Assembly (NCBI RefSeq): GCF_003228315.1
Contig: NZ_CP029693.1
Coordinates: 1-64,000 of the forward strand
Reading direction: 5' to 3'
Source: Pseudomonas putida
GTDB lineage: Bacteria > Pseudomonadota > Gammaproteobacteria > Pseudomonadales > Pseudomonadaceae
DNA length: 64,000 nt
The notes beneath the pieces were generated by a model. The model worked only from the letters and a program-made list of their open reading frames with translations. It made no database searches and was not told where the DNA came from. A program made the position numbers and the translations under genes. How positions within the stretch are numbered: position 1 is the first letter of the stretch; the number at the start of each line of letters is the position of its first letter. Positions 8,394 to 17,835 of the stretch are shown here, piece after piece.

Positions 8394-10787
8394 ATGAGCA
8401 TTCAGGAAAAATACGTAAAGGATGCCGATGAGCTGGCGCGCCAGGACTTTGCCGGCGGCCTTGTGGGCCGGGTGTCCTACTGGATCTTTCACCAGCGCAA
8501 ACCCTTGTTGGCGCTGTTCATCCTGATCACCCTGGGGCTGGGCTACAGCGCGACCAATCTCAAGGTCGAGGCCGGCTTCTTCAAGATGATCCCGCTGCAC
8601 CACGAGTACATGAAGACCTTCCTCGAGTACCAGAAGGACTTCGGCGGCGCCAACAAAGTGTTGGTGGCGGTGAAGAACAACAACGGGGAAATTTTCACCC
8701 CCGAGGCCATGGCGGCGTTGCGCAAGGTCTCGGATGAGGTGTTCTTCATCAACGGCGTCGAGCGCAGTTCCGTGACTTCGCTGTTCACCTCCAACGTGCG
8801 CTACACCGAAGTGGTCGAAGACGGTTTCACTGGCGGCAACCTGGTGGACTCCAGCTACTCCGGCACGCCCCAGCAGATTGCCCAGGTGCGTGAGCGCACG
8901 CTGAAGTCCGACTGGGTCGGCCGTATCGTTTCCAACGACCTGTCCTCGGCCATGGTCGTGGCCAACCTGCAGGAAACCGACCCGATTACCGGCCAGCGCC
9001 TGGACCTGCAAGAAGTGGCGAAAAAGCTGGAGCAGATTCGCCAGGACAACCAGGGCAACGGCATCAGCATTCACATCATCGGCTTCGCCAAGTCCATCGG
9101 CGACATCGCCGAGGGCGCCAGCGACGTGCTGGTATTTTTCATCATCGCCTTCGTCATCAGCGCACTGCTGTTGTACTGGTACTGCGGCTCGCTGATGTTG
9201 ACCGGTTGGGCGCTGATCTGCGCAATGGTGCCGGTGGTGTGGCTGCTGGGCCTGCTGCCGCTGGTGAAGCTGACCCTTGATCCGATGTCGATCCTGGTGC
9301 CGTTTTTGATCTTCTCCATCGGTGTTTCCCACGCGGTGCAGATGACCAACGCCTGGAAACTCGAAACCCTCAATGGCGCCGATGGCGTCACCGCTTCGCG
9401 CAACTGCTTCCAGAAACTGTTCGTGCCCGGCGCCGTGGCGCTGCTGGCCAACGCATTGGGCTTCATGGTGATCGCGCTGGTGGACATTGAGATGGTCCGC
9501 GAACTGGCGATCACCGCGACCCTCGGTGTGTCGGTGATGATCGTCACCAACAAGATGCTGCTGCCGATCCTGCTGTCGTTCATGCGCCTTTCCGCCGCCG
9601 ATGCGCAAAAGCTGCGCGGCAAGGAAACCCTGGGCGCCGGGCTGTGGGAACGGCTTGGCGTGTTGGCGACCCGTCGCGGGGCGGCCTGGGCGCTGTTGTG
9701 CGCCGGGTTGCTGACGGGCTGGGGTTTGTACGAAGCGCGCAACCTGCACGTGGGCGACATCGGTGCCGGTGTGCCGGAGCTGCGTGCGGACTCGCGTTAC
9801 AACCAGGACGTGGCCGTCATCACCCGTGACTTCGCCATTGGCGTCGATCTGCTGCAGGTGATCGTCAAGGCCCAGGGCGACGAGACGCCTTGCGTCAAGC
9901 GCGAAGTGCTCGACCCGATCAGCGAACTGGAGCTGTACCTGCGCCAGGATCCGGGCGTGTCGTCGGTGCGCAGTCTGGCCGGCTTCGTCGGCAACATCAC
10001 CCAGGCCTACGCCGAAACCGATCTGAAGTGGCGGGTCCTGCCCGAACCCACGGCGCAGATCGCCCAGGGCGTCGGCTTCGCCACCCGGGTCGGCACCGAG
10101 TACATGAACAGCGCCTGCAATGCGATCCCGGTGTCCATCTACACCAAGGACCACCAGGCCGAGACCATCAGTGAGCTGATGAACAAGATCAAAGCCTTCA
10201 AGGCCGCCTACGACAACGACCAGGTCAGCTTCCAGCTGGCGTCGGGCAACGTCGGCGTGATGGCGGCGACCAACGAGGTGGTGCATGCCGGCGACAAGCT
10301 GGTCAACGGTGCGCTGTTTGCTTCGGTGTCGTTGCTGTGCCTGTGGATGTTCCGCAGTGTGCGCATCACCCTCTGCGTGATCATCCCGTTGGCGCTGGTG
10401 ACGGTGCTGTGCAACGCGCTGATGGCGTTGCTGGGCATCGGCGTCAAGGTCAACACCTTGCCGGTGGTGGCGCTGGGTGTGGGTGTCGGCGTGGACTACG
10501 GGATCTACCTGTTCGAGCGCATCAAGCACGAGATGCATGAAAGCGGCTTGAACTTGCGCGAAGCCTTTGTCGAAGCGCTCAAGCAGCGCGGCACGGCCTC
10601 GGTGTTCACGGCGGTCACCATGACCCTGTCGATTGCCACCTGGGCGTACTCCAACCTCAAGTTCCAGGCCGACATGGGCATCTTGCTGGCGTTCATGTTC
10701 CTGGTGAACATGCTCGGCGCCATCCTGCTGTTGCCGGCGCTGGCCGCGTGGTTGCTGCCGGCCGAAAAAGGGGCAAAGGCGCTGTAG
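8394..10787 (+). CDS. MMPL/RND superfamily permease (predicted hydrophobic-compound exporter)
   Basis: 797 residues with the duplicated RND layout: TM1 at about 40-58, a large periplasmic loop, five TM helices (about 245-400), TM7 near 430, a second loop, and a final TM bundle (about 635-790). There are sterol-sensing-domain-like helices but no AcrB-type length (about 1,040), so it fits the MMPL or HpnN-like exporter class. Such proteins move lipids, hopanoids or other hydrophobic molecules using the proton gradient. It is the last gene of the DUF1302-DUF1329-BNR-RND unit, followed by a strong terminator at 10875. Confidence 0.85.
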   Translation: MSIQEKYVKDADELARQDFAGGLVGRVSYWIFHQRKPLLALFILITLGLGYSATNLKVEAGFFKMIPLHHEYMKTFLEYQKDFGGANKVLVAVKNNNGEIFTPEAMAALRKVSDEVFFINGVERSSVTSLFTSNVRYTEVVEDGFTGGNLVDSSYSGTPQQIAQVRERTLKSDWVGRIVSNDLSSAMVVANLQETDPITGQRLDLQEVAKKLEQIRQDNQGNGISIHIIGFAKSIGDIAEGASDVLVFFIIAFVISALLLYWYCGSLMLTGWALICAMVPVVWLLGLLPLVKLTLDPMSILVPFLIFSIGVSHAVQMTNAWKLETLNGADGVTASRNCFQKLFVPGAVALLANALGFMVIALVDIEMVRELAITATLGVSVMIVTNKMLLPILLSFMRLSAADAQKLRGKETLGAGLWERLGVLATRRGAAWALLCAGLLTGWGLYEARNLHVGDIGAGVPELRADSRYNQDVAVITRDFAIGVDLLQVIVKAQGDETPCVKREVLDPISELELYLRQDPGVSSVRSLAGFVGNITQAYAETDLKWRVLPEPTAQIAQGVGFATRVGTEYMNSACNAIPVSIYTKDHQAETISELMNKIKAFKAAYDNDQVSFQLASGNVGVMAATNEVVHAGDKLVNGALFASVSLLCLWMFRSVRITLCVIIPLALVTVLCNALMALLGIGVKVNTLPVVALGVGVGVDYGIYLFERIKHEMHESGLNLREAFVEALKQRGTASVFTAVTMTLSIATWAYSNLKFQADMGILLAFMFLVNMLGAILLLPALAAWLLPAEKGAKAL

Positions 10788-10874
10788 CGGTTGCGGTTTA
10801 CCGAGCCGTCGTTGCACGGCGGTTCGGCCATCAAGGGAAGGTCATCGACACTTGTCGGACTCATTGCCGATGCA

Positions 10875-10905
10875 CCCGGCTCTCCGGTTTGAGCCGGGTT
10901 TTTTT
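10875..10905 (+). terminator. Rho-independent terminator after the RND permease
   Basis: An 8-bp perfect stem, CCCGGCTC (10875-10882) pairing with GAGCCGGG (10891-10898), with an 8-base loop and seven T residues (10899-10905). It separates the DUF1302-RND unit from the DUF1254 genes. Confidence 0.9.
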
Positions 10906-10939
10906 CCCTGACCCGAATACTTCAAGGAGCTTGAATCGA

Positions 10940-12403
10940 ATGAGAAATCTCTTTAGCTGCTCGTTGCTTGCCCTGGCCATGAGCGCGGCTCTGGCGGGCA
11001 CCGTTCAGGCCGCGGAATACTCGGCGGGCAAGCCTGCCTCCGAAGTGCCGGGCGTACCGGCCGGCAGCGTGATCACGCCGTCCAGTGCCGCGATCATTGC
11101 GCAAGACGCCTACCTGTGGGGCTGGCCGATCGTCAACGCGTTCAACCGCCGTGCGTCCTTCTCCAAGGCACCGGAGCCCGGACTGATGGGCGGCTTTCTG
11201 CCGGCGGCTCCGCCCGGTTACATCAGCATGCTCACCGACTACATCTCGCCCGAGCAGCGTTGGGTCGCGCACCCCAATCAGGATGTGGTCTACGGCTTTG
11301 GCTACGGCGCGACCGACGACGATCCGATGGTGTTGCAGGTGCCCGACTTCGGCGATCGCTTCTGGGTCTATGCGCTCTACGATGCGCGCAGCGAAGAGTT
11401 CTCCCAACTGGGCAAACAGTACGGCACCCGGCCGGGTAACTACTTGGTCGTGGGGCCGAACTGGAAGGGCACCGTGCCAGAAGGCATCACGGCGGTGATC
11501 AAGTCACCGACCGAGCTGGTGGCCGTCGGCCCGCGCACCTTCATGGATGACAGCGCCGAAGACCGCAAGGCGGTTCAGCCGATCCTCAATCAGGTGGTGG
11601 TCTATCCGCTGAGCAAATACACCGGCAAGACCGTGACCAAGGACTGGAAGGCGACCCCGCACTTTCCACAACCGCAGAAAACCGCCGCCGAGGCGCTCTG
11701 GGTGATCCCCGAGAAATTCTTCGACCAGTTGCCGGAAGTCCTCGCCAAGGTGCCGCCGCTGGCGGGAGAAGAAAGCCGCTACGCCATGATGAAAGCGCTG
11801 CTGGACGCCGCGGCGAAGGATCCGGCGATCAAGGAGGCCATCGTCAAGGCGGCGGTCGAGACCGAAGACAAGGCGGTGACGCCGCTGTTCTCGTTTCGCA
11901 CCAATGGCTCGCGCCTGGCCAATGGCTGGAACTCGCCGACCAACGTTGCCCGCTGGGGCAACGACTACCTCACCCGTACCGCGACCGCCAAGTCGAACAT
12001 GTACACCAACCAGCCCGAGGAAACCCGTTACTTCTTCCTCGAAGTGGATGAGCAGGGCGAGCGCCTCAATGGCGAGCATCGCTACACCGTGACCTTCCCC
12101 AAAGGCCAGACGCCACCGGCCGAGGGTTTCTGGTCGCTGACCCTGTACGACCCGCAGCACTTCTTCGCGCCGAACGCGCTGAACCGTTATTCCCTCGGCA
12201 CCAAGAACAGCAAAAACATGAAGTACGGCGCCGATGGCTCGCTGACGCTCTACGTGCAGCACGACTCACCGGGCAAGGACAAGGAAGCCAACTGGCTGCC
12301 GGCGCCCAACAGTGATTTCGAAGTGACCATTCGCACCTACTGGCCAAAACCCGAAGTGCTGAGCGGCCAGTGGACGCCACCGGCGGCGGTGCGCGTCAAC
12401 TGA
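10940..12403 (+). CDS. DUF1254/DUF1214 family exported protein (copy 1)
   Basis: 487 residues with a signal peptide (cleavage near VQA, about 24). An N-terminal DUF1254 region begins with the characteristic AQDAYLWGWPIVNAFNR segment, and a C-terminal DUF1214 region contains FWSLTLYD and a Tyr-Ser-Leu-Gly stretch. The family has no firmly established function and is common in aromatic- and sulfonate-degrading proteobacteria. The start at 10940 is chosen because AAGGAG at 10924-10929 precedes it and a signal peptide follows; longer in-frame extensions run into the terminator. A second family member follows directly. Confidence 0.82.
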   Translation: MRNLFSCSLLALAMSAALAGTVQAAEYSAGKPASEVPGVPAGSVITPSSAAIIAQDAYLWGWPIVNAFNRRASFSKAPEPGLMGGFLPAAPPGYISMLTDYISPEQRWVAHPNQDVVYGFGYGATDDDPMVLQVPDFGDRFWVYALYDARSEEFSQLGKQYGTRPGNYLVVGPNWKGTVPEGITAVIKSPTELVAVGPRTFMDDSAEDRKAVQPILNQVVVYPLSKYTGKTVTKDWKATPHFPQPQKTAAEALWVIPEKFFDQLPEVLAKVPPLAGEESRYAMMKALLDAAAKDPAIKEAIVKAAVETEDKAVTPLFSFRTNGSRLANGWNSPTNVARWGNDYLTRTATAKSNMYTNQPEETRYFFLEVDEQGERLNGEHRYTVTFPKGQTPPAEGFWSLTLYDPQHFFAPNALNRYSLGTKNSKNMKYGADGSLTLYVQHDSPGKDKEANWLPAPNSDFEVTIRTYWPKPEVLSGQWTPPAAVRVN

Positions 12404-12445
12404 TCAATGCCCCGTGGGCTTACTCCACGTCGACAAGGAACACTC

Positions 12446-13738
12446 ATGAAGAAGGTTTTATTCGCTGCATCGTTGCTGTCCGTCGCCTGCTCGGCCTTTG
12501 CCGAGATTCCGGACAAGCTGGCTCAGGATGCCTACGTCTATGCGTATTCCATGGACAAGGCCTACCAGTTTTTCTACGACACCGCCGTCAAGACCGACAC
12601 GCCGCTCAACCGCTTCCAGAACATCCGCCATTTGGCCGATGACACCTACACCGATCACCCGACGATCAACAACGACACTTTGCACCTGCAAGGCTGGCTG
12701 GACCTGGCTGCGGAACCGGTGATCGTCAGCGTGCCGGACATGGACAAGGGCCGCTACTGGATCCTGCACACCATGGACATGGGGCACTACACCACGTCGA
12801 TGATCGGCTCGCGGACCCGGCACAACAAAGGCGGCCATTTCATGTTCGCCGCCCGGACCTGGCAGGGCACGGTGCCTGACAGCGTCGACGAAGTAATTCG
12901 GGTCGATTCCAATCTGGTCAAGCTGATGGGCCGGATCATGGCCACCGGCCCGGCCGATGAGAAAAAAGCGCTCACCTACATGGACGACTGGAACGTTCGC
13001 ACGTTGTCCGCCTACCTGGGCCAGCCTGGCCCCAAGGCCAAGGTGCGCAGCTATCCGGACCCGGCGAACAGCAACTGGCTGCAGCGGGTGAACTTCGTGT
13101 TGTGTGACGGCGACATGGGCACGGCCGACAAGAAATGGCTCGATCAATACCAGGCGATCGGTCTTGCGCCGTGCAAGGAAGACTTCACCCAGGAGCAGTT
13201 GGCAGCGGCCGAGAAGGGCGAAAAGCTCGGCTTGCAGCACATCAAGGACCTGGCGCCGAGCATGAAGAATGCCGGCAAGTTGTTGGGCACCCGCGAGCAG
13301 TTGGGTGATGGCGAGCGCGACCTGTTCGCCGAGGGGACCAACATCGGCCAATGGGGCCTGCCGCCGGATGAAACCGTCTACCTGCAAGCGGTGAAGGGCT
13401 CGGACGGCCAGGCCATCAACGGTTCGAACGGCAAGCGCTACCGCCTGCACTTCAAGGCGCCGCAGGTCAGCGAGTTCTGGTCGTTCACGGTCTACGGCAG
13501 CGACAACCGGCTGATGGCCCACAATGACCTCAACCGTCACAGCCGTGGCGATCGCACGCTCAAACCGGGCAAGGATGGCCTGTACACCATCGAACTCGGC
13601 GCCACGGGCGAGGCGAGCAACCCGAACTTCCTGCCGATTCCCGAGAAGGACACCTACATCGTTCTGCGCATGTATGGCCCGAGCAAGGACGTGCAGGCAG
13701 GGAAGTACTCGTTTCCCGCCGTTGAAGTCGTGAAGTAA
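12446..13738 (+). CDS. DUF1254/DUF1214 family exported protein (copy 2)
   Basis: 430 residues with a short signal peptide (cleavage near AFA, about 17). It has the same two-domain layout as its neighbour (AQDAYVYAYSMDKAYQFF at the N-terminus, EFWSFTVYGSDNRLM in DUF1214), but overall similarity to copy 1 looks low, so this is an old pair and not a recent duplication. The start at 12446 follows AAGGAA six bases upstream. It lies 43 bases after copy 1 and should share its transcript. Function unknown; exported location is supported by the signal peptide. Confidence 0.82.
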   Translation: MKKVLFAASLLSVACSAFAEIPDKLAQDAYVYAYSMDKAYQFFYDTAVKTDTPLNRFQNIRHLADDTYTDHPTINNDTLHLQGWLDLAAEPVIVSVPDMDKGRYWILHTMDMGHYTTSMIGSRTRHNKGGHFMFAARTWQGTVPDSVDEVIRVDSNLVKLMGRIMATGPADEKKALTYMDDWNVRTLSAYLGQPGPKAKVRSYPDPANSNWLQRVNFVLCDGDMGTADKKWLDQYQAIGLAPCKEDFTQEQLAAAEKGEKLGLQHIKDLAPSMKNAGKLLGTREQLGDGERDLFAEGTNIGQWGLPPDETVYLQAVKGSDGQAINGSNGKRYRLHFKAPQVSEFWSFTVYGSDNRLMAHNDLNRHSRGDRTLKPGKDGLYTIELGATGEASNPNFLPIPEKDTYIVLRMYGPSKDVQAGKYSFPAVEVVK

Positions 13739-13868
13739 CGGCAGGGCCCGATAAACCGCGCCGCTACACAATCGCCGATTTGGCACTATGCTTTTTTTTC
13801 TATCAAGAGGTGTCTAGCCCAACGGACTGCGGACGATGGTCGTGCGCGTCGACTCTGGAGCATGTCGG

Positions 13869-16220
13869 ATGAAATCTCGTTCATTGCTGATATTGATCTC
13901 GATTAGCGCACTGCCCCATATCGCGACAGCCGCTGATGCGGCTGTCAGTTGGCCGGACCGCAGCGTCCTGCCGATTCCGCTGTCGCCCTTCGAGGGCAAG
14001 ATCGGCAAGGACTACACCCAGTCCAGGGAAGCCTGGCAGCAAGTACCAACGGCCCCGGCCGACGCACCCAATGTGCTGATCATCCTGCTCGATGACGTGG
14101 GCTTCGGGCAGAGCAGCACCTTTGGCGGGCTGATCCCGACGCCCAATCTGGACAAGCTTGCGTCCGAAGGCCTGAAGTTCAATCGCTTCCATACCACGGG
14201 CATCTGCGGCCCTTCGCGCGCCGCACTGTTGACCGGGCGCAATCATCACGACGCCGGCAATGGCTTTTTGATGGAATGGGCCACCGGGCTGCCCAACTAC
14301 AGCACCCTGATTCAACGCGATACGGCAACCATCGGCGAGATCCTCAAGGACAACGGCTACAGCACCTCGTGGTTCGGCAAAAACCACAACACCCCCGACT
14401 GGGAGTCCTCGGCGGCCGGCCCTTTCGATCGCTGGCCGACGGGCATGGGCTTTGAATATTTCTACGGCTTCAACGCCGGGGAAACCAACCAGTACTATCC
14501 GGTGCTGTTTGAAAACACCACGGCGGTAGAGCCCAAGACCCAGCCGGAGCAGGGCTACCACTTGATGACGGACATGACCGATCGGGCCATTTCCCGTCTG
14601 CGCTACACCAAGAGCGTGGCCCCCAACAAACCCTATTTCATGTACTTCGCGCCGGGCGCGATGCACGCACCGCATCAGGTCGCCAAGGAATGGCGAGACC
14701 AGTTCAAGGGCAAGTTCGACATGGGCTGGGAGAAATACCGCGAGATGGTTTACCAGCGCCAGCTGGAGATGGGCATCATCCCGCCCGATACCAAGCTGAC
14801 GCCCCGGCCTGATTGGGTGCCGGCCTGGGACAGCCTGTCGGCCGACCAGAAAAAACTCTATACCCGCCTGATGGAGAACTTTGCCGGCTACTTCGCGTTC
14901 ACCGATCACGAGATCGGTCGTCTGCTGGATACCGTCAAGACGCTGCCCGGTGCCGAGAACACCATCGTGATGTACATGGTCGGTGATAACGGTGCTTCGG
15001 CCGAGGGCGGGCCGGATGGCACGATCAACGAGATCAAGTCGCTCAATGGCGAGAAAACCGCGATCGAGGACACCCTCAAGTACTACGACGAAATCGGCGG
15101 GCCGACCACGGAGGCGCATTACCCGGTCGGTTGGGCGTGGGCCGGCAACACACCGTTCCAGTGGGTCAAGCAGGTCGCTTCGCACCTGGGGGGCACGCGC
15201 AATCCGATGGTGGTGTCGTGGCCGGCCAGGATCAAGCCTGATCCCAAGCCCCGCGACCAGTTCCTGCACCTGGTGGATGTGGTGCCGACCATTCTCGAAG
15301 CGGCGCACCTGCCCATGCCGGTCAGCGTCAACGGCGTCCAGCAAAAGCCCCTGGCCGGCGCTTCCTTTCTCAGTGTGTTCACCGATGCCAAGGCGGCGTC
15401 GCCGCGCTCGGAGCAGTACTTCGAAGTGCTGTCCAATCGCTCCATCTATGACAATGGCTGGAAAGCCGATGCCCAGCACACGCTGCCGTGGCGCCAGGAC
15501 CTGGCGCCCGGCAAATGGGACGAGGACAAGTGGGAGCTGTACAACCTGGACAAGGACTTCAGCGAGTCCAACGACCTGGCGGCGCAGATGCCGGACAAGC
15601 TGAAGGAGATGAAGGCGAAATTCGAACAGCAGGCCACCCAGTACAACGTCTACCCCCTGGATGATCGCGGTGCGGCACGCATCAGGGTGCCCAAGCCCGG
15701 TGTGCCGGGGTCGCAACCCGATGCGAAGCAATACACCTACTACGCCGGCGCCACCCGGCTGGCTGAATCCGCCGCGCCTAACATGAAGAACCGCTCGTGG
15801 ACACTCACCGCACAAATCGACACCCACAGTGACCAGGACAGCGGCGTGATCATGGCGATCGGCGGCGTATCGGCGGGCATGTCGCTGTACCTCGACAAAG
15901 GCAAACCGGTGTTCCACTACAACTGGTTCGAGGAGCATCGCTACGTCGTGGCCTCCGAGCAAACCGTGCCCAAAGGCAAAAGCACGGTGGTGCTGGACTT
16001 TGCCTACGACGGCCAGGGTCCGGGCAAAGGCGGCACGGCCAAAATCCTCGTCGATGGCAAACAAGTCGCCGAAGGCCGCGTCGACAAAACCGTCGCCGGC
16101 CGTTTTGGCATCGACACCTTTGGCATTGGCGAGGACAGCGGGCAACCGGTGTCCAATACGTACAAGCCGCCGTTCAGGTTCGAAGGCGACATTGCCAAGG
16201 TTGTAATTGATCTGAAATGA
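13869..16220 (+). CDS. Exported arylsulfatase (type I, formylglycine-dependent)
   Basis: 783 residues. A Sec signal peptide (about 1-21, ATA-A) is followed by a sulfatase domain. The metal-binding pair D75/D76 lies in LLDDVGFG. The modification motif CGPSR is at 113-117 and GR follows at 123-124, so C113 is the predicted formylglycine. The C-terminal 150 residues form an extra beta-rich domain, as in large proteobacterial arylsulfatases. The enzyme should hydrolyse sulfate esters in the periplasm; the substrate is unknown. GGAG at 13857-13860 supports the start. The next gene encodes the formylglycine-generating enzyme needed to activate C113. Confidence 0.92.
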   Translation: MKSRSLLILISISALPHIATAADAAVSWPDRSVLPIPLSPFEGKIGKDYTQSREAWQQVPTAPADAPNVLIILLDDVGFGQSSTFGGLIPTPNLDKLASEGLKFNRFHTTGICGPSRAALLTGRNHHDAGNGFLMEWATGLPNYSTLIQRDTATIGEILKDNGYSTSWFGKNHNTPDWESSAAGPFDRWPTGMGFEYFYGFNAGETNQYYPVLFENTTAVEPKTQPEQGYHLMTDMTDRAISRLRYTKSVAPNKPYFMYFAPGAMHAPHQVAKEWRDQFKGKFDMGWEKYREMVYQRQLEMGIIPPDTKLTPRPDWVPAWDSLSADQKKLYTRLMENFAGYFAFTDHEIGRLLDTVKTLPGAENTIVMYMVGDNGASAEGGPDGTINEIKSLNGEKTAIEDTLKYYDEIGGPTTEAHYPVGWAWAGNTPFQWVKQVASHLGGTRNPMVVSWPARIKPDPKPRDQFLHLVDVVPTILEAAHLPMPVSVNGVQQKPLAGASFLSVFTDAKAASPRSEQYFEVLSNRSIYDNGWKADAQHTLPWRQDLAPGKWDEDKWELYNLDKDFSESNDLAAQMPDKLKEMKAKFEQQATQYNVYPLDDRGAARIRVPKPGVPGSQPDAKQYTYYAGATRLAESAAPNMKNRSWTLTAQIDTHSDQDSGVIMAIGGVSAGMSLYLDKGKPVFHYNWFEEHRYVVASEQTVPKGKSTVVLDFAYDGQGPGKGGTAKILVDGKQVAEGRVDKTVAGRFGIDTFGIGEDSGQPVSNTYKPPFRFEGDIAKVVIDLK

Positions 16221-16234
16221 CTGAGGAATTGCGT

Positions 16235-17350
16235 ATGCGAGCATGGAACCGACGCTGGAGCCTGGCGCTACTCCCGTTGCTGGTGGTGGGTGCAGGGTTG
16301 TCTTATGCGGGTTATCAGCATTGGCGTGGACCTGCGCCGTTGACGGTGGGGGATGGCAAGTCCGGCCCGATGAACATGGTCTGGATTCCCTCCGGTGAGT
16401 TCCTGATGGGCAGCGACCACCAAAAGGCGCAACCCAATGAGGGACCGGCGCACAAGGTGCGGCTGGAGGGTTACTGGGTCGATCGCTATGACGTGACCAA
16501 TGCCGACTTCGCCCGGTTCGTGGCCGAAACCCGCTATGTCACCACCGCGGAGCGCAAGCCCGACTGGGAAGACTTGAAGGTGCAGTTGCCACCCGGCACG
16601 CCAAAGCCGGACGACAGCCTGCTGGTGCCGGGAGCCATGGTGTTTGTCGGCAGCGAGCGACCGGTTCCGTTGAATGACTTCAGCCAGTGGTGGGCCTTTG
16701 TACCCGGCGCGAACTGGCGTCACCCGACTGGCCCGCAAAGCAGCATCGAGGGCAAGGAGGCCCATCCAGTGGTGCAGGTGTCCTATGCCGATGTCCAGGC
16801 CTACGCGCGCTGGGCCAACAAGCGCCTGCTGACGGAGGCCGAGTGGGAATACGCCGCCAGGGGAGGGCTGGAACAGGCCACCTACGCCTGGGGCAACGAG
16901 TTCGCGCCGGACGGCAAGCCGATGACCAACACCTGGAACGATGCGCAGCCCTTTCCGGTGACCAGTGCCAGCACCCTGTTCAAGATCGGCACCAAGCCGG
17001 TGGCCACTTATCCGGCCAACGCCTACGGCTTGTACGATATGTCCGGCAACGTCTGGCAGTGGGTTGCGGACTGGTACCGCACCGATGCATTCAAACGCGT
17101 TACCGAGCGCCAGCCCGCAGGTGGCGTATCGGTGAATCCGAAGGGGCCCGACGACAGCTATGACCCCGGGCTGGGGGCTGCCGCCAACGCGCCGCAGCGA
17201 GTGATTCGCGGCGGGTCATTCCTTTGCAGCGACAGCTATTGCACCAGCTTTCGAACCAGTGCCAGGCAAGGCTCCGATCCCGCCAATCCGATGTCCCATC
17301 TGGGGTTTCGCCTGGCGATGAGTGAGGCGCAGTGGGACGGTAAGCGCTGA
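16235..17350 (+). CDS. Formylglycine-generating enzyme (SUMF1/FGE family), membrane-anchored
   Basis: 371 residues. The N-terminal hydrophobic segment (about 8-28) looks like a signal anchor or uncleaved signal. The FGE-sulfatase domain starts at MNMVWIPSGEFLMG and ends at GFRLA. The two redox cysteines of aerobic FGE are present in the FLCSDSYC segment (C331 and C336), so this is probably an active copper-dependent enzyme and not a pseudo-FGE. The start at 16235 has GAGGA eight bases upstream; the ATG at 16217, overlapping the sulfatase stop, lacks a spaced site. It should convert C113 of the neighbouring sulfatase into formylglycine, apparently on the periplasmic face. Confidence 0.9.
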   Translation: MRAWNRRWSLALLPLLVVGAGLSYAGYQHWRGPAPLTVGDGKSGPMNMVWIPSGEFLMGSDHQKAQPNEGPAHKVRLEGYWVDRYDVTNADFARFVAETRYVTTAERKPDWEDLKVQLPPGTPKPDDSLLVPGAMVFVGSERPVPLNDFSQWWAFVPGANWRHPTGPQSSIEGKEAHPVVQVSYADVQAYARWANKRLLTEAEWEYAARGGLEQATYAWGNEFAPDGKPMTNTWNDAQPFPVTSASTLFKIGTKPVATYPANAYGLYDMSGNVWQWVADWYRTDAFKRVTERQPAGGVSVNPKGPDDSYDPGLGAAANAPQRVIRGGSFLCSDSYCTSFRTSARQGSDPANPMSHLGFRLAMSEAQWDGKR

Positions 17351-17400
17351 GTATCCAGCGACTGTAATGAGTCACTTGCGCCAGCGATCTGCTGGAAGAA

Positions 17401-17610
17401 TCAGGCGCCCCGCAGCGTTCGAAAATGCTCGGCCGTCCAGTGTTTTTGAGTTTCCAAAGGCAGGACGTGGGGAGCGCATACGCGCTCTTCCAGCTTCGCC
17501 GCGTATTGCTCGGCGGAGATCTGGTTGGAAAATGTGATGTTCATCCCGTAGGCGTGAACCACCCATACAGGATCGGGCTGCCTGACGACGAACTCGATGG
17601 GGAGCACCAT
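17401..17610 (-). CDS. Small uncharacterised protein
   Basis: 69 residues, not recognised. A GGAG ribosome binding site lies six bases upstream of the ATG on the minus strand, which supports translation. The sequence is soluble, with no signal peptide or membrane segment, and contains one cysteine. It converges on the FGE gene, with about 50 bases between their stops, and is divergent from the calcium/proton antiporter gene. No function can be assigned. Confidence 0.55.
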   Translation of the reverse strand: MVLPIEFVVRQPDPVWVVHAYGMNITFSNQISAEQYAAKLEERVCAPHVLPLETQKHWTAEHFRTLRGA

Positions 17611-17835
17611 GGATTTCTCCCGGGCATTGAGAGAACCAACACTAAAAGTGTAATGGAAAGCTCAAGAAAGGTAGCACCGGGGAGCGGTTGCGACCCGGCA
17701 ATCCTTCAACGGAATCGACATACCTGTCAGTTCGAAATGGCCTAAGCAAGGCTTTTGACGCGGGCCTGGCAACGCACCATTCTTATCAGGATTGCGTGCC
17801 ATGGATCCGTACTCTTCAGTGCGAGGACCGCCTCG

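Noticed and set aside
7452..10817. 1,121-codon open frame on the minus strand
   Set aside because: It lies fully antisense to the BNR and RND genes, which have clear domains, signal peptide and ribosome binding sites. High GC keeps the antisense frame open; composition is His/Gln-rich and not protein-like.
16217..16234. Upstream ATG of the FGE gene overlapping the sulfatase stop
   Set aside because: It lacks a spaced ribosome binding site, whereas the ATG at 16235 has GAGGA and begins right at the signal anchor.
13881..16244. 787-codon open frame on the minus strand
   Set aside because: Antisense to the arylsulfatase, which carries the intact catalytic motif.
17611..17835. Possible riboswitch in the leader of the Ca2+/H+ antiporter
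   Set aside because: I could not match a known motif such as yybP-ykoY, and no terminator/antiterminator pair is evident.
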